NCBI RefSeq assembly: GCF_021044685.1
Contig: NZ_CP088014.1
Location: forward strand, 2,776,001 to 2,840,000
From: Bradyrhizobium daqingense
GTDB taxonomy: Bacteria; Pseudomonadota; Alphaproteobacteria; Rhizobiales; Xanthobacteraceae
DNA: 64,000 bases
Reading direction: 5' to 3'
Below the pieces are notes generated by a model. The model made no database searches, was not told the origin of the DNA, and saw only the letters and a program-made list of their open reading frames with translations. Position 1 is the stretch's first letter; every line of letters starts with the position of its first letter. Made by a program: the position numbers and the translations under genes. Shown here piece by piece: positions 17,067-25,692 of this stretch.

Positions 17067-17140
17067 AACTTCATGTTATAAGGCCGGTGAGAATTTGGCA
17101 ATTGCCGGGTTTTGGCAAGTCTGGTGTCATTGGCATGACA
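17065..17140. promoter_or_regulatory. Cluster of palindromes between lysR and the ABC operon
   Basis: Three symmetric sites: ATAAC-TTCAT-GTTAT (17065-17079), which has the size of a LysR box and overlaps the lysR start; GGCAATTGCC (17097-17106); and TGTCAT-TGGC-ATGACA (17125-17140). They fit LysR binding and autorepression, but which is used is not known. Confidence 0.5.
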
Positions 17141-17275
17141 GCCTAACGACAGGGCTTGCGGGAGAAGAGATGGTGCGGTGCACGCTTCGATCGTGAATGG
17201 CCAAATTCGCTGTCTATAAAGCAGGCTTATGGCGCGCAGTGAGGCACGCCATTCTGGGAGAGGCGAGGTCGATCG

Positions 17276-18355
17276 TTGGACAAACGAGCGGAAAGCGTCG
17301 AGATCAGGTCCGCCAGCAAGACCTATGGCGCCGTTCGCGCTCTCGATGACGTCTCCCTCAATGTCGGCGCCGGCGAGTTCGTCTCCTTGCTCGGCCCGTC
17401 AGGCTCCGGCAAGACCACGCTGCTCGGCATTTTGGGCGGCTTCATCCTTCCGACGTCGGGCACGATTCTCTTCGGCGGCCGTGACGTCACTTACATGCCG
17501 CCGCACAAGCGCGACATCGGTGTCGTCTTCCAGAACTACGCGCTGTTCCCGCATATGAGCGTCGGCGAGAACGTCGCCTTCCCCTTGCGTGCGCGTCGCC
17601 TGCCGAAAACGAGCTGGCCGGACAAGGTGCGCGCGGCGCTCAGCATGGTCGGCCTTGCCGGCTATGCGGAGCGCGGCATTGCCCAGCTCTCCGGCGGCCA
17701 GCGCCAGCGTGTGGCGCTGGCGCGGGCCATGATCTTCGAGCCGCGCCTGATCCTGATGGACGAGCCGCTCTCCGCGCTCGACAAGCAGCTCCGCGAATCC
17801 ATGCAGATCGAGCTGCGCACGCTGCACAAGCGCATCGGCGCCACCATCATCTATGTCACCCATGACCAGCGCGAGGCGCTGACCATGAGCGACCGCGTCG
17901 CGGTGATGAAGGATGGCCGGCTGATCCAGATCGACGCGCCCGAACGGCTGCACGATCATCCCGCCGATTCCTTCGTCGCGAGCTTTATCGGCGAGGCGAC
18001 GATGTTGCCGGTCCGTCGCGTCGATGCGGCCTGCGTCGCGCTCGGCAATGCATTGCTGCGCAGCGCCCGCGCCATTCCCTCAGGCGACGCCCTCATGCTC
18101 GCCGTTCACAGCGAGAAGCTTCTGATCGACGACGGCGCGCAGGATGCCGCCTGCAACCGGCTGACCGGGACGGTCACCGACATCGTCTATCAGGGCGAGA
18201 GCCTGCGCATCTTCCTGGCGCTGGCCAACGGCATCGCGCTCAGCCTGCGCCAGCCGAGCTATCACCAGGCCTATAGCCGCATCCCCCCGCTCGGCGGCAG
18301 CCTCACCGTCACCCTTCACCCCGAGGACACCATCGTCGTGCCCAGGGTGGACTGA
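17276..18355 (+). CDS. ABC transporter ATPase, PotA-like (polyamine type)
   Basis: 359 residues with a TTG start at 17276 (GAGG upstream; no in-frame ATG precedes the conserved domain). Walker A GPSGSGKTT at 40-48, signature LSGGQ at 138-142, Walker B LILMDEP with D162-E163, and a C-terminal TOBE domain. This architecture is that of PotA/FbpC-type ATPases. With the PotD-, PotB- and PotC-like genes downstream it makes a complete uptake system for spermidine, putrescine or a similar cation. First gene of the operon. Confidence 0.93.
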   Translation: MDKRAESVEIRSASKTYGAVRALDDVSLNVGAGEFVSLLGPSGSGKTTLLGILGGFILPTSGTILFGGRDVTYMPPHKRDIGVVFQNYALFPHMSVGENVAFPLRARRLPKTSWPDKVRAALSMVGLAGYAERGIAQLSGGQRQRVALARAMIFEPRLILMDEPLSALDKQLRESMQIELRTLHKRIGATIIYVTHDQREALTMSDRVAVMKDGRLIQIDAPERLHDHPADSFVASFIGEATMLPVRRVDAACVALGNALLRSARAIPSGDALMLAVHSEKLLIDDGAQDAACNRLTGTVTDIVYQGESLRIFLALANGIALSLRQPSYHQAYSRIPPLGGSLTVTLHPEDTIVVPRVD

Positions 18356-18391
18356 ACTCAAGCCTTGTTCAACCTGAGAGAAGAAACTGAC

Positions 18392-19108
18392 ATGTCGACC
18401 CAAGCCGCGTTCAGCAATTTCAAGGTTCTCACCTTCGATGTCGTCGGCACCTTGATCGATTTCGAGACCGGCGTGATCTCCGCGGTTCGCAAGATCTCGG
18501 GAAAGACGCCAGCCGAGCTCAGCGATGACCAGATCTTCGAACCCTACAAGCGCGGCCGCGACAAGCATTACGAGCGCTCCAGCGAGGCGATGTTCCACGT
18601 CTATCGCCATCTCGCCACCGAGCTCGGGTTGCCCGCCGACGATGCGGCCTGCGATGCGTTCCAGCTCTCGGTGCTGCGCTGGGGGCCGTTCGCGGATTCG
18701 GTCGAGGCGCTCAAGCGCCTGCGCACGAGGTTCCGCCTGGTGGCGATGACCAATGCCGACCGCGTGGCGCTCTCCTGTTACGCGCATGCGCTCGGCGATC
18801 CCTTCGACGACACGGTCTGCGCGGATGACACCGGCGTCGCCAAGCCGAACCCTGAGTTCTTCGCCTACAACAAGGGCCGCCAATCCGCTTTCGGCTACAA
18901 GCAGTCCGACATCCTGCACGTCGCGCAGAGCCAGTATCACGACATCGGGATCGCGCGGAAGCTCGGCTACAAGGTTTGCTGGATCGAGCGCCGTCAGGGC
19001 ATCGCCGGTTTCGGCGGCACGCCGGCCGTCGAGACGCTGACCAAGCCGGACTTCCATTATCCGACGTTGAAGGCGCTCGCCGACGCGGCGATCGGGCCGG
19101 CGGCGTAA
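18392..19108 (+). CDS. HAD-family hydrolase, haloacid dehalogenase type II-like
   Basis: 238 residues from the ATG at 18392. Motif I is FDVVGTLIDFETG: the nucleophile Asp is present but the usual +2 Asp is Val, as in type II haloacid dehalogenases and their relatives (FDxYGTL). Motif II is MTNAD and motif III falls in GVAKPNPEFFAYN. It sits inside the polyamine-type ABC operon, which is not typical, so it may act on a metabolite of the imported compound rather than on haloacids. Confidence 0.85.
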   Translation: MSTQAAFSNFKVLTFDVVGTLIDFETGVISAVRKISGKTPAELSDDQIFEPYKRGRDKHYERSSEAMFHVYRHLATELGLPADDAACDAFQLSVLRWGPFADSVEALKRLRTRFRLVAMTNADRVALSCYAHALGDPFDDTVCADDTGVAKPNPEFFAYNKGRQSAFGYKQSDILHVAQSQYHDIGIARKLGYKVCWIERRQGIAGFGGTPAVETLTKPDFHYPTLKALADAAIGPAA

Positions 19109-19124
19109 ATCCGTGAAGGCGGAC

Positions 19125-20432
19125 ATGACACGGGACTGGCGCGCACTGCCATCGGTCAACTCGCTGTGGGAAGCCACGGCAGAGCCGGCGCGCACGTTTC
19201 CCGTGCTGTCGGGCGAGCAGCAGGCGGATGTGGTGATCATCGGCGCCGGCTACACCGGACTTTCCGCCGCGCATCACATCGCCAAGGATGGCCTGTCGCC
19301 GGTCGTGCTCGAGGCCAACCGGCCCGGCTGGGGCGCGAGCGGCCGCAATGGCGGGGTGATCACCGCAAAATTCCGCCTCTCGTTCCGTGAGATCGATGCC
19401 GTGCACGGCCGCGCCATGGCGCGGCGCATGTACAAGATCGCGCATGAATCGACCGACATGGTCGAGGAACTGGTGTCCGAGTTCGGCATCACCAGCGCGC
19501 ATCTGACGCGCAGCGGCCAGGTCAAGGCCGCCCATAACGAGACGACGCTGAAGGCGGCGATCGAGGAAGCCAACTGGATGACGCGCGAGATGGGCTCTGC
19601 CGAGGTCCGCATTCTCGACAAGAACGGCGTGCGCGACGAGACCGGCTCCGGCATCTTTGTGGGCGGTGTGCTCAATCCCGGCTCGGGCGGCGTTCATCCG
19701 CTGAACTATCTGCGCGGCCTTGCAAATGGCGTTGCAAGCCGCGGCGTTCCGATCTTTCAGGAGTCGCCGGTCGTCAAGCTCAGGCGCGAGAACGGCGGAA
19801 TCGTCGCCGAGACGCCGCAAGGCGCTGTGCGCGCCAAGCAGGCAATCATCGCCACCAACAGCTATTCGGATCTCACCGGTGCGACCGCGCACATGCAGCG
19901 CACCTTGATCCCGTTCCGCAGCGCCATGGTCGCGACCGAACAATTGCCGCGCAATCTCGCGGGAAAGCTGATGCCCAGCGGGCGAACCTATACCGAGACC
20001 AAGCGCATGATGCGCTGGTTCCGTATGGTCGACAACCGGGTGATCTTTGGTGGTCGCGGCGCCTTCGGCAAGCAGGATTCGCAAGCCGCCTTCGACGCGC
20101 TGCGCAAGGCGATGGTCGGCATCTTCCCAGATCTCGCCGAGGTCCCGCTCGCCTACAAATGGTCGGGCCTCGTCGCGATGACGCTGGACTCGGTGCCGCA
20201 TATCGGCCGGATCGACGACCGCACGCTGGTCGCGCTCGGCTACAACGGCGCCGGCGTTGCAATGTCCAGCCTGATGGGCCGCTATCTCGCAGCCTTCGTG
20301 CGCGGCGAGAGCCCCGACGTCGGCCTGCTCGACGTCGGCCGCATGAAGCCCATTCCGTTCTATCCGCTGCGGGAGCCGGCCGTCCGCATGGTCGCCGGCT
20401 GGTACCAGTTTCTCGATGCGATCGGTCGATGA
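19125..20432 (+). CDS. FAD-dependent amine oxidoreductase, PuuB/OrdL-like
   Basis: 435 residues from the ATG at 19125 (AAGGCGG upstream; a GTG at 19113 is possible). The FAD loop is VVIIGAGYTGLSAAHHIA, then NRPGWGASGRNGGVI, and the C-terminal YNGAGVAMSSLMGRYLA. This is the DAO-fold group containing gamma-glutamylputrescine oxidoreductase. Lying between the ATPase and the binding-protein gene of a polyamine-type transporter, it likely starts oxidation of the imported amine. No glutamate-putrescine ligase is present nearby, so gamma-glutamylation cannot be assumed. Confidence 0.9.
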   Translation: MTRDWRALPSVNSLWEATAEPARTFPVLSGEQQADVVIIGAGYTGLSAAHHIAKDGLSPVVLEANRPGWGASGRNGGVITAKFRLSFREIDAVHGRAMARRMYKIAHESTDMVEELVSEFGITSAHLTRSGQVKAAHNETTLKAAIEEANWMTREMGSAEVRILDKNGVRDETGSGIFVGGVLNPGSGGVHPLNYLRGLANGVASRGVPIFQESPVVKLRRENGGIVAETPQGAVRAKQAIIATNSYSDLTGATAHMQRTLIPFRSAMVATEQLPRNLAGKLMPSGRTYTETKRMMRWFRMVDNRVIFGGRGAFGKQDSQAAFDALRKAMVGIFPDLAEVPLAYKWSGLVAMTLDSVPHIGRIDDRTLVALGYNGAGVAMSSLMGRYLAAFVRGESPDVGLLDVGRMKPIPFYPLREPAVRMVAGWYQFLDAIGR

Positions 20433-20460
20433 GTTCACTTTGACGCTGGAGGAGGCAAGG

Positions 20461-21510
20461 ATGACGACGACACGGAATGTTGGATTTGGCTGCGCGCTGC
20501 TGGGCGCGCTCGCATGTGGCGGCACGGCGGCCGGCGCCGCCGAGCAGATCACCTTCGTCTCGCAGGGCGGCGCCTATCAGCAGGCGCAGACGGTGGCGAT
20601 CCTCGATCCCTCCGCCAAGAAGCTCGGCATCACCATCAACCAGGATTCCATTCCCGATGCCTGGCCCGCGATCAAGACGCAGGTCGGCAGCGGCAAGCCG
20701 ATCTGGGACGTGGTGGACACGCCGACCGGCAACTGCCTGCGCGGGGGCGAGCAGGGATTGATGGAGAAGCTCGACTTCTCGAAGATTCCGAACGGCGCGG
20801 CGATGCCGGAGGCCTATCGCAGTCCCTATTCGGTGTCCTACGAGTTCTATTCCAGCGTGCTGGCCTACAGCCAGAAGACGTTCCCGAAGGATGCGCCGAA
20901 CAGCTGGGCGGATTTCTGGGACGTGAAGAAGTTTCCGGGCCGCCGCGCGCTGCGCAACCATCCCTTCGCAACGCTCGAAGCCGCGCTGATGGCCGACGGT
21001 GTCGCGCCGGACAAGCTCTATCCGCTCGACGTCGACCGCGCCTTCAAGAAGCTGGAGGAGATCAGGCCGCATATCACGGTGTGGTGGACCTCGGGCGCGC
21101 AGTCGGCGCAGCTGCTCAATGACGGCGAGGTCGACATGGAGATGGCCTGGAACGGCCGCGTCAGCGCTGTCGCCAAGGAGGGCGCAAAAGTGTCCTTCAC
21201 CTACAACCAGGGCATTTTGCAGAGCACCTCGCTCTGTATCCTCAAAGGCGCGCCGAATCTCGCCACCGCGGTGAAGTTCATCAACGAGGCCGTCGATCCC
21301 GTGCACCAGGCCAATCTGCCGCTCCACATCGACTACGGCCCGGGCAATCCCAAGGCATTCGAGACCAATGTGATCAAGCCCGAGCGCGCGGCGCAATTGC
21401 CGAGCGAGCCGTCCAACGCGGCCAAGCAGGCGCTGATGTCCTACGCCTGGTGGTCCTCGCCCGCGGGCGAAGCCGCCGAGAAGCGCTGGGCGTCGTTCAT
21501 GCAGAAGTAA
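20461..21510 (+). CDS. ABC transporter substrate-binding protein, PotD-like
   Basis: 349 residues from the ATG at 20461 with GGAGG upstream. A Sec signal peptide covers about residues 1-26 (GGTAAGAAEQ). The mature protein has the extracellular binding protein fold of the polyamine family, with the beginning ITFVSQGGAYQQAQTVAIL and a late YAWWSSPAGEAAEKRWASF. It delivers the ligand to the PotB/PotC-like permeases encoded next. Confidence 0.9.
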   Translation: MTTTRNVGFGCALLGALACGGTAAGAAEQITFVSQGGAYQQAQTVAILDPSAKKLGITINQDSIPDAWPAIKTQVGSGKPIWDVVDTPTGNCLRGGEQGLMEKLDFSKIPNGAAMPEAYRSPYSVSYEFYSSVLAYSQKTFPKDAPNSWADFWDVKKFPGRRALRNHPFATLEAALMADGVAPDKLYPLDVDRAFKKLEEIRPHITVWWTSGAQSAQLLNDGEVDMEMAWNGRVSAVAKEGAKVSFTYNQGILQSTSLCILKGAPNLATAVKFINEAVDPVHQANLPLHIDYGPGNPKAFETNVIKPERAAQLPSEPSNAAKQALMSYAWWSSPAGEAAEKRWASFMQK

Positions 21511-21519
21511 AGAGCGCCA

Positions 21520-22392
21520 ATGCCGACGACATCCGTGCCAGATCCCTCCCAGAAGCATCAGCGCCGCGAACATGCGCTGATGCTGGCACTGGTGTCGCCG
21601 GCGCTGCTGGTGATCCTGGCTCTGATCGTGCTGCCGGTCGGCTGGCTGGCCTGGCAGTCGGTCTATCATGACGGCTTCACGCTGGAGAACTATCGCCGCG
21701 TCTTCACGGAAGACATCTATTGGCGCAGCTTTGCGCTGACATTCGAGATCAGCCTCGCGGTCACGCTGATCGCGCTGCTGCTCGGCTATCCCGTGGCCTA
21801 TCTCGCCAACTCGGTGCCGAAGGGCTGGAGCATCCTGATCCTGGCGCTGGTCGTGCTGCCGTTCTGGACCAGCGTGCTGGTGCGGGCCTATGCCTGGCTG
21901 GCACTGCTTCAACGCACCGGGGTGATCAACCAGTTCCTGCGCTATCTCGACGTCATCTCGGAGCCGCTCGCGCTGGTCCATAACACGTTCGGCACGGTGG
22001 TTGCGACCGTGCACATCCTGCTGCCGTTCATGGTGCTGCCGCTCTATGCGACCATGCAGAAGATCCCGGCCGACCTGATGCAGGCCGGCGCCAGCCTTGG
22101 CGCGAGCCCGTCGCTGACATTTTTCCGCGTGTTCCTGCCGCTGTCGATGCCGGGCGTGCTCGCCGGCTGCACCATGGTGTTCGTGCTGTGCTTGGGCTTC
22201 TACATCACGCCTGAATTGCTCGGCGGCGGCCGCACGGTGATGGTGTCGATGCTGGTGAGCCGCAATGTCGAGCTCTACAACCAGTTCGGCGCAGCGAGTG
22301 CGGTCGCGGTGGTGCTGCTCGTCAGCGTGCTCGCGATCTTCTTCGTGGTCAGCCGCTTCATCTCGCTCGATCGCGTGCTGGGGCAGAAATGA
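21520..22392 (+). CDS. ABC transporter permease, PotB-like
   Basis: 290 residues with six predicted membrane helices and the EAA loop MQAGASLGASPSLTFFRVFLP that contacts the ATPase. Starts ten bases after the binding-protein gene. Its last codons overlap the start of the second permease (ATGA, 22389-22392). Confidence 0.93.
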   Translation: MPTTSVPDPSQKHQRREHALMLALVSPALLVILALIVLPVGWLAWQSVYHDGFTLENYRRVFTEDIYWRSFALTFEISLAVTLIALLLGYPVAYLANSVPKGWSILILALVVLPFWTSVLVRAYAWLALLQRTGVINQFLRYLDVISEPLALVHNTFGTVVATVHILLPFMVLPLYATMQKIPADLMQAGASLGASPSLTFFRVFLPLSMPGVLAGCTMVFVLCLGFYITPELLGGGRTVMVSMLVSRNVELYNQFGAASAVAVVLLVSVLAIFFVVSRFISLDRVLGQK

Positions 22393-23174
22393 TGCGCGCC
22401 TCGCCCGCACGGATTGTCCTCTACGTGATCAGCGCGCTGGTGCTGGTCTATCTGATCCTGCCCGTGCTGATCATCGCGCCGATCTCGTTCTCCAGCGCGC
22501 GCTTCCTGACCTTCCCGCCGCCGTCGCTCTCGCTGCGCTGGTATCAGCAATATTTCGCCAACCCGGCCTGGATGCAGGCGACGCAGGTGACGCTGACGGT
22601 GGCGCTCCTTACCGTCGTGATCGCGACGCCGCTCGGCGTGGCCGCCGCCTATGCCATCAGCCAGTCGAAGCTGCGCATCATGCGAATCATCCACATGACG
22701 CTGCTGCTGCCGCTGGTGGTGCCGATCATCATCACCGCGGTCGGCATCTTCTTCGTCTACGCCAAGGTGGGCCTTGTCGCGACCATGCCCGGCCTCGTGC
22801 TGGCGAACGTGATGCTGGGTCTGCCTTACGTCGTCATCTCGGTGCTGGCGGGCCTGCAGAGCTTCGATCCGGCGCAGGAGATGGTGGCGCGCAGCCTCGG
22901 CATGAACCGCCTGCGCAGCTTCTTCGCGGTGACCTTGCCGCAGATCAAGTCCAGCGTGGTTGCCGGCGGCATCTTCGCCTTCATCTCGGCGATGGACGAG
23001 ACCATCGTCGCGCTGTTCATCTCCGGTGGCCAGTACCAGCCACTGACCAAGCGCATGTTCACCGCGCTGCGCGACGAGATCGATCCGACCATCGCCGCGA
23101 TCTCGACGCTGATGACGGCGGCCTCCTTCATGCTGGTGCTGCTGGCGAGCACGCGGCAGAAGAAGGGTGGTTGA
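22389..23174 (+). CDS. ABC transporter permease, PotC-like
   Basis: 261 residues, six membrane helices, EAA loop MVARSLGMNRLRSFFAVTLPQI. It completes the heterodimeric channel. Last gene of the rightward operon 17276-23174; the convergent tetR gene ends 45 bases downstream. Confidence 0.93.
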   Translation: MMRASPARIVLYVISALVLVYLILPVLIIAPISFSSARFLTFPPPSLSLRWYQQYFANPAWMQATQVTLTVALLTVVIATPLGVAAAYAISQSKLRIMRIIHMTLLLPLVVPIIITAVGIFFVYAKVGLVATMPGLVLANVMLGLPYVVISVLAGLQSFDPAQEMVARSLGMNRLRSFFAVTLPQIKSSVVAGGIFAFISAMDETIVALFISGGQYQPLTKRMFTALRDEIDPTIAAISTLMTAASFMLVLLASTRQKKGG

Positions 23175-23219
23175 GGATGATCGTCGTCCTGGCTTTCGCC
23201 AGGCCGAGTCGGTGCCGTC

Positions 23220-23888
23220 TCACTTCGCTCCCAGCCAAGCCAATATCATCTCCACGATCTGCGTCCGGCTTTTCGCCAGCACCCCGGGCTCGCTGAGGTC
23301 GCGGTCGAACAGGGCGCCGAAGGTGTGGCGGTTGGCTACGCGGAAGAAGCAGTAGGAGCTGATGGCGAGGTGCAAATCGATGGCGTCGACGTCGTCGCGG
23401 AAGATGCCTTCGCTGCGGCCGCGCTTGAGGATGCCGTCGAGCGTCGCGATCACGCTGGCGTTGAGCTGGCGCAGTTGCAGGTTCTGCTTCAGATGCTTGC
23501 CGTGGTGGATGTTCTCGATGCTGACGAGGCGGATGAAGCTCGGATTGCGTTCGTCATGGTCGAATGTGGCTTCGATCAGGCGCCGCAAGCCCTCGCGGGC
23601 ATCGCAGCTTTCGATGTCGAGCTGGTCCTCCAGCGCACGGATGCTGCGATAGGCTTCCTCCAGCACCGCGAGGTAGAGCTGCTCCTTGCCGCCGAAATAA
23701 TAGTAGATCATCCGCTTCGACGTGCGCGTCCTTGCGGCGATCGCGTCGACCCGCGCACCGGAATAGCCTTCGCGGGCGAATTCCTGCATCGCCACCTCGA
23801 GGATGTCGCGCTTGGTGCGCTCGGGATCGTTGGTGCGCTTCGATGGGAGCGGCATGCGTTCGAGCATCGCTGTCTGGTTAGAGGTCAT
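23220..23888 (-). CDS. TetR-family transcriptional regulator
   Basis: 222 residues from the ATG at 23888, which overlaps the stop codon of the racemase gene (ATGA). The TetR helix-turn-helix is RTKRDILEVAMQEFAREGYSGARVDAIAARTRTSKRMIYYYFGGKEQLYLAVLEEAY cut at about residues 23-80. The C-terminal domain resembles that of regulators grouped with RutR. Translational coupling to a racemase suggests a local regulator responding to an amino acid or related compound. Confidence 0.9.
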   Translation of the reverse strand: MTSNQTAMLERMPLPSKRTNDPERTKRDILEVAMQEFAREGYSGARVDAIAARTRTSKRMIYYYFGGKEQLYLAVLEEAYRSIRALEDQLDIESCDAREGLRRLIEATFDHDERNPSFIRLVSIENIHHGKHLKQNLQLRQLNASVIATLDGILKRGRSEGIFRDDVDAIDLHLAISSYCFFRVANRHTFGALFDRDLSEPGVLAKSRTQIVEMILAWLGAK

Positions 23889-24574
23889 CCGATGGCGAAA
23901 TCGGCCGCCGTCTCGGCGTGAATCGCGGTGGTGTCGAATGTCTCGACCGTCGTGTCGTCCGGGCCGACCAGCATCGTGATCTCGGTGCAGCCGAGGATGA
24001 TGCACTCCGCTCCCGCCGCGACGAGCGCTGCCATCACGTCCCGATAGCGCCGGCGCGAGGGATCGGTGACCAGGCCAAGGCACAGCTCGTCGTAGATGAT
24101 GCGGTTCACGTCGGCGCGCGCGTCGGGGGGAGGAATCAGGACGTCGAGATCATGCGCGCGCAGCCGGTCGATGTAGAACTGCTCCTCCATCGTGAATCTG
24201 GTGCCGAGCAGTCCGACCCGCCGGTACCCTTTCGCCCGAATTCGTTCCGCCGTGGCATCGCCGATGTGGATGAATGGAACGGTCAGGCCCGAAATGATCT
24301 CGGGGGCCAATTTGTGCATCGTGTTGGTGCACAGCACGATCGCACGCGCGCCGGCGTTTTCGAGCCGCCGCGCCACCTCCGCGAGGCTGGCCGCCGCCTC
24401 GCTCCAGCGGCCGGCATACTGCATCTCCTTGATCCCTTGGAAATCATAGGAGTACATCAGCAGCGGGGCCGAATGCAGCTTGCCCATGCGGTCGCGGACG
24501 CGCTCATTGATGAGCTTGTAGTAGAGCGCGGTGCTCTCCCAGCTCATGCCCCCGATCAGGCCGATGGTCCGCAT
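23885..24574 (-). CDS. Aspartate/glutamate racemase family protein
   Basis: 229 residues. The two catalytic cysteines of the family are present in IVLCTNTMH and ILGCTEI, and the N-terminus MRTIGLIGGMSWESTALYYKLINE is typical of the RacX/YgeA branch, which racemises a broad set of amino acids without PLP. Upstream member of a two-gene unit with tetR. A second, different racemase-fold gene lies at 29698-30441, and a DadA-like enzyme at 28424-29689, so D-amino acid metabolism is a theme here. Confidence 0.9.
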   Translation of the reverse strand: MRTIGLIGGMSWESTALYYKLINERVRDRMGKLHSAPLLMYSYDFQGIKEMQYAGRWSEAAASLAEVARRLENAGARAIVLCTNTMHKLAPEIISGLTVPFIHIGDATAERIRAKGYRRVGLLGTRFTMEEQFYIDRLRAHDLDVLIPPPDARADVNRIIYDELCLGLVTDPSRRRYRDVMAALVAAGAECIILGCTEITMLVGPDDTTVETFDTTAIHAETAADFAIG

Positions 24575-24751
24575 TCCGGTGCTCCCAAGGATTGGTTCGA
24601 CCGGATCGTAGTGGAAGAAACCGAAGTTTGCACGCTGGGGGCGGCGCCCCTCTCAATCATGGCTGCGGGTATGTGGACATCACATCATCGAGGCCGCTGA
24701 TCGCGGCGTCATGATGCCTGGTGGCTGTGCCCTGGATTTACGAGCGCCGGC

Positions 24752-25588
24752 TCAGAACTGCACTTCGCCGGGAATGTCGTCCGCGCCGAGACCGACCGCC
24801 TGGAAACCCTTCAACATCCATTCGCGGGTCTGGCCCAGCGAGCGGTTGTAATCGGCCCAGGCGCTGAGGAAGTCCTTGTAGCGCCGGTCGGCTTCGGCGC
24901 GGATTCCCAGGTTGGTCGGCAGGGTCAATAGCGGCCGCGGCACCGTCAGATCGCCGAGCGTCGGATTCTTCTTCAAGGTCGCGACCGACAGCACGGCCAG
25001 CGAGATGTTGCAGTCGGCCCGTCCGGTCGCAACCGCGAGGATCGCCTCGTTGCGCTCCTTGAAGCCGAGGATCGTCGCCTTCGGGCAGTAGCGTCGCGCG
25101 ATGGTCTCGTGGGTCGAGCCGATGTCCACGGCGATCTTGACTTCGGGCTTGTTGATCTCCGCCCAGGTCTGCGGCTTGGCAAAGCCCTTCTTGGTGATGA
25201 CGGTGAAGGAGTGCACCAGGATGGGCGTCGAGAAGTCGATGACCAGCGAGCGCTCCGGCGTCGGATTGACGGCAAAGGCGAGGTCGATCTTCTCGGCCTG
25301 GAGATCCAGGATCTGGTTGCCCCAGGTCGATTCCAGCGTCTCGAGCTTGGCGCCGAGCTTGGCGGCGATATCGTTGGCCATGTCGATGCAGGCACCCGAC
25401 CATTGATTGGTGGTGAGGTCCTTGTGGAAATAGGGATCCTGGCCGGCGATGACGGCGACCCGGAGCACGCCGCTCTTCTTGATGCGCTCGAGCGTCGAAC
25501 TGGCTGCAGTATCAGCCTTTGCCGAACCCGTTGCGGCCATCGCGGCACCGGCGAGGGCAACAGTGGTGAGTGCGTCCCTGCGATTCAT
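24752..25588 (-). CDS. Polar amino acid ABC transporter substrate-binding protein (orphan)
   Basis: 278 residues, AGGAGA before the ATG. The N-terminus MNRRDALTTVALAGAAMAATGSA looks like a twin-arginine or Sec signal. The rest is the family 3 binding-protein fold (LRVAVIAGQDPYFHKDL, LDLQAEKIDLAFAVNPTPERSLVIDFSTPI split by strands). No permease or ATPase genes adjoin it, so it must use a distant transporter or act in sensing. Divergent from the hydroxyacid dehydrogenase gene. Confidence 0.9.
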   Translation of the reverse strand: MNRRDALTTVALAGAAMAATGSAKADTAASSTLERIKKSGVLRVAVIAGQDPYFHKDLTTNQWSGACIDMANDIAAKLGAKLETLESTWGNQILDLQAEKIDLAFAVNPTPERSLVIDFSTPILVHSFTVITKKGFAKPQTWAEINKPEVKIAVDIGSTHETIARRYCPKATILGFKERNEAILAVATGRADCNISLAVLSVATLKKNPTLGDLTVPRPLLTLPTNLGIRAEADRRYKDFLSAWADYNRSLGQTREWMLKGFQAVGLGADDIPGEVQF

Positions 25589-25638
25589 GGCAGTTCTCCT
25601 GCGCTTCTGGACTCGAACCCGGCGTCTGGACTATTTCT

Positions 25639-25667
25639 GTATTCAGACTAAAATGCAATACGGTATT
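25639..25667. promoter_or_regulatory. Candidate operator between the binding-protein and hydroxyacid dehydrogenase genes
   Basis: GTATT (25639-25643), AATAC (25657-25661) and GTATT (25663-25667) are alternating half-sites; the last two make AATAC-G-GTATT. The nine-base string TAAAATGCA beside it recurs at 30519-30527 in front of the gntR gene at 30532. This suggests, weakly, a shared regulator. Confidence 0.3.
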
Positions 25668-25692
25668 TTTTAACGGACAGGGAAAGACCCGA

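Noticed and set aside
19873..22410. Minus-strand open frame of about 845 codons
   Set aside because: It runs antisense to the FAD enzyme, PotD-like and PotB-like genes and is Arg/His-rich low-complexity, typical of a shadow frame.
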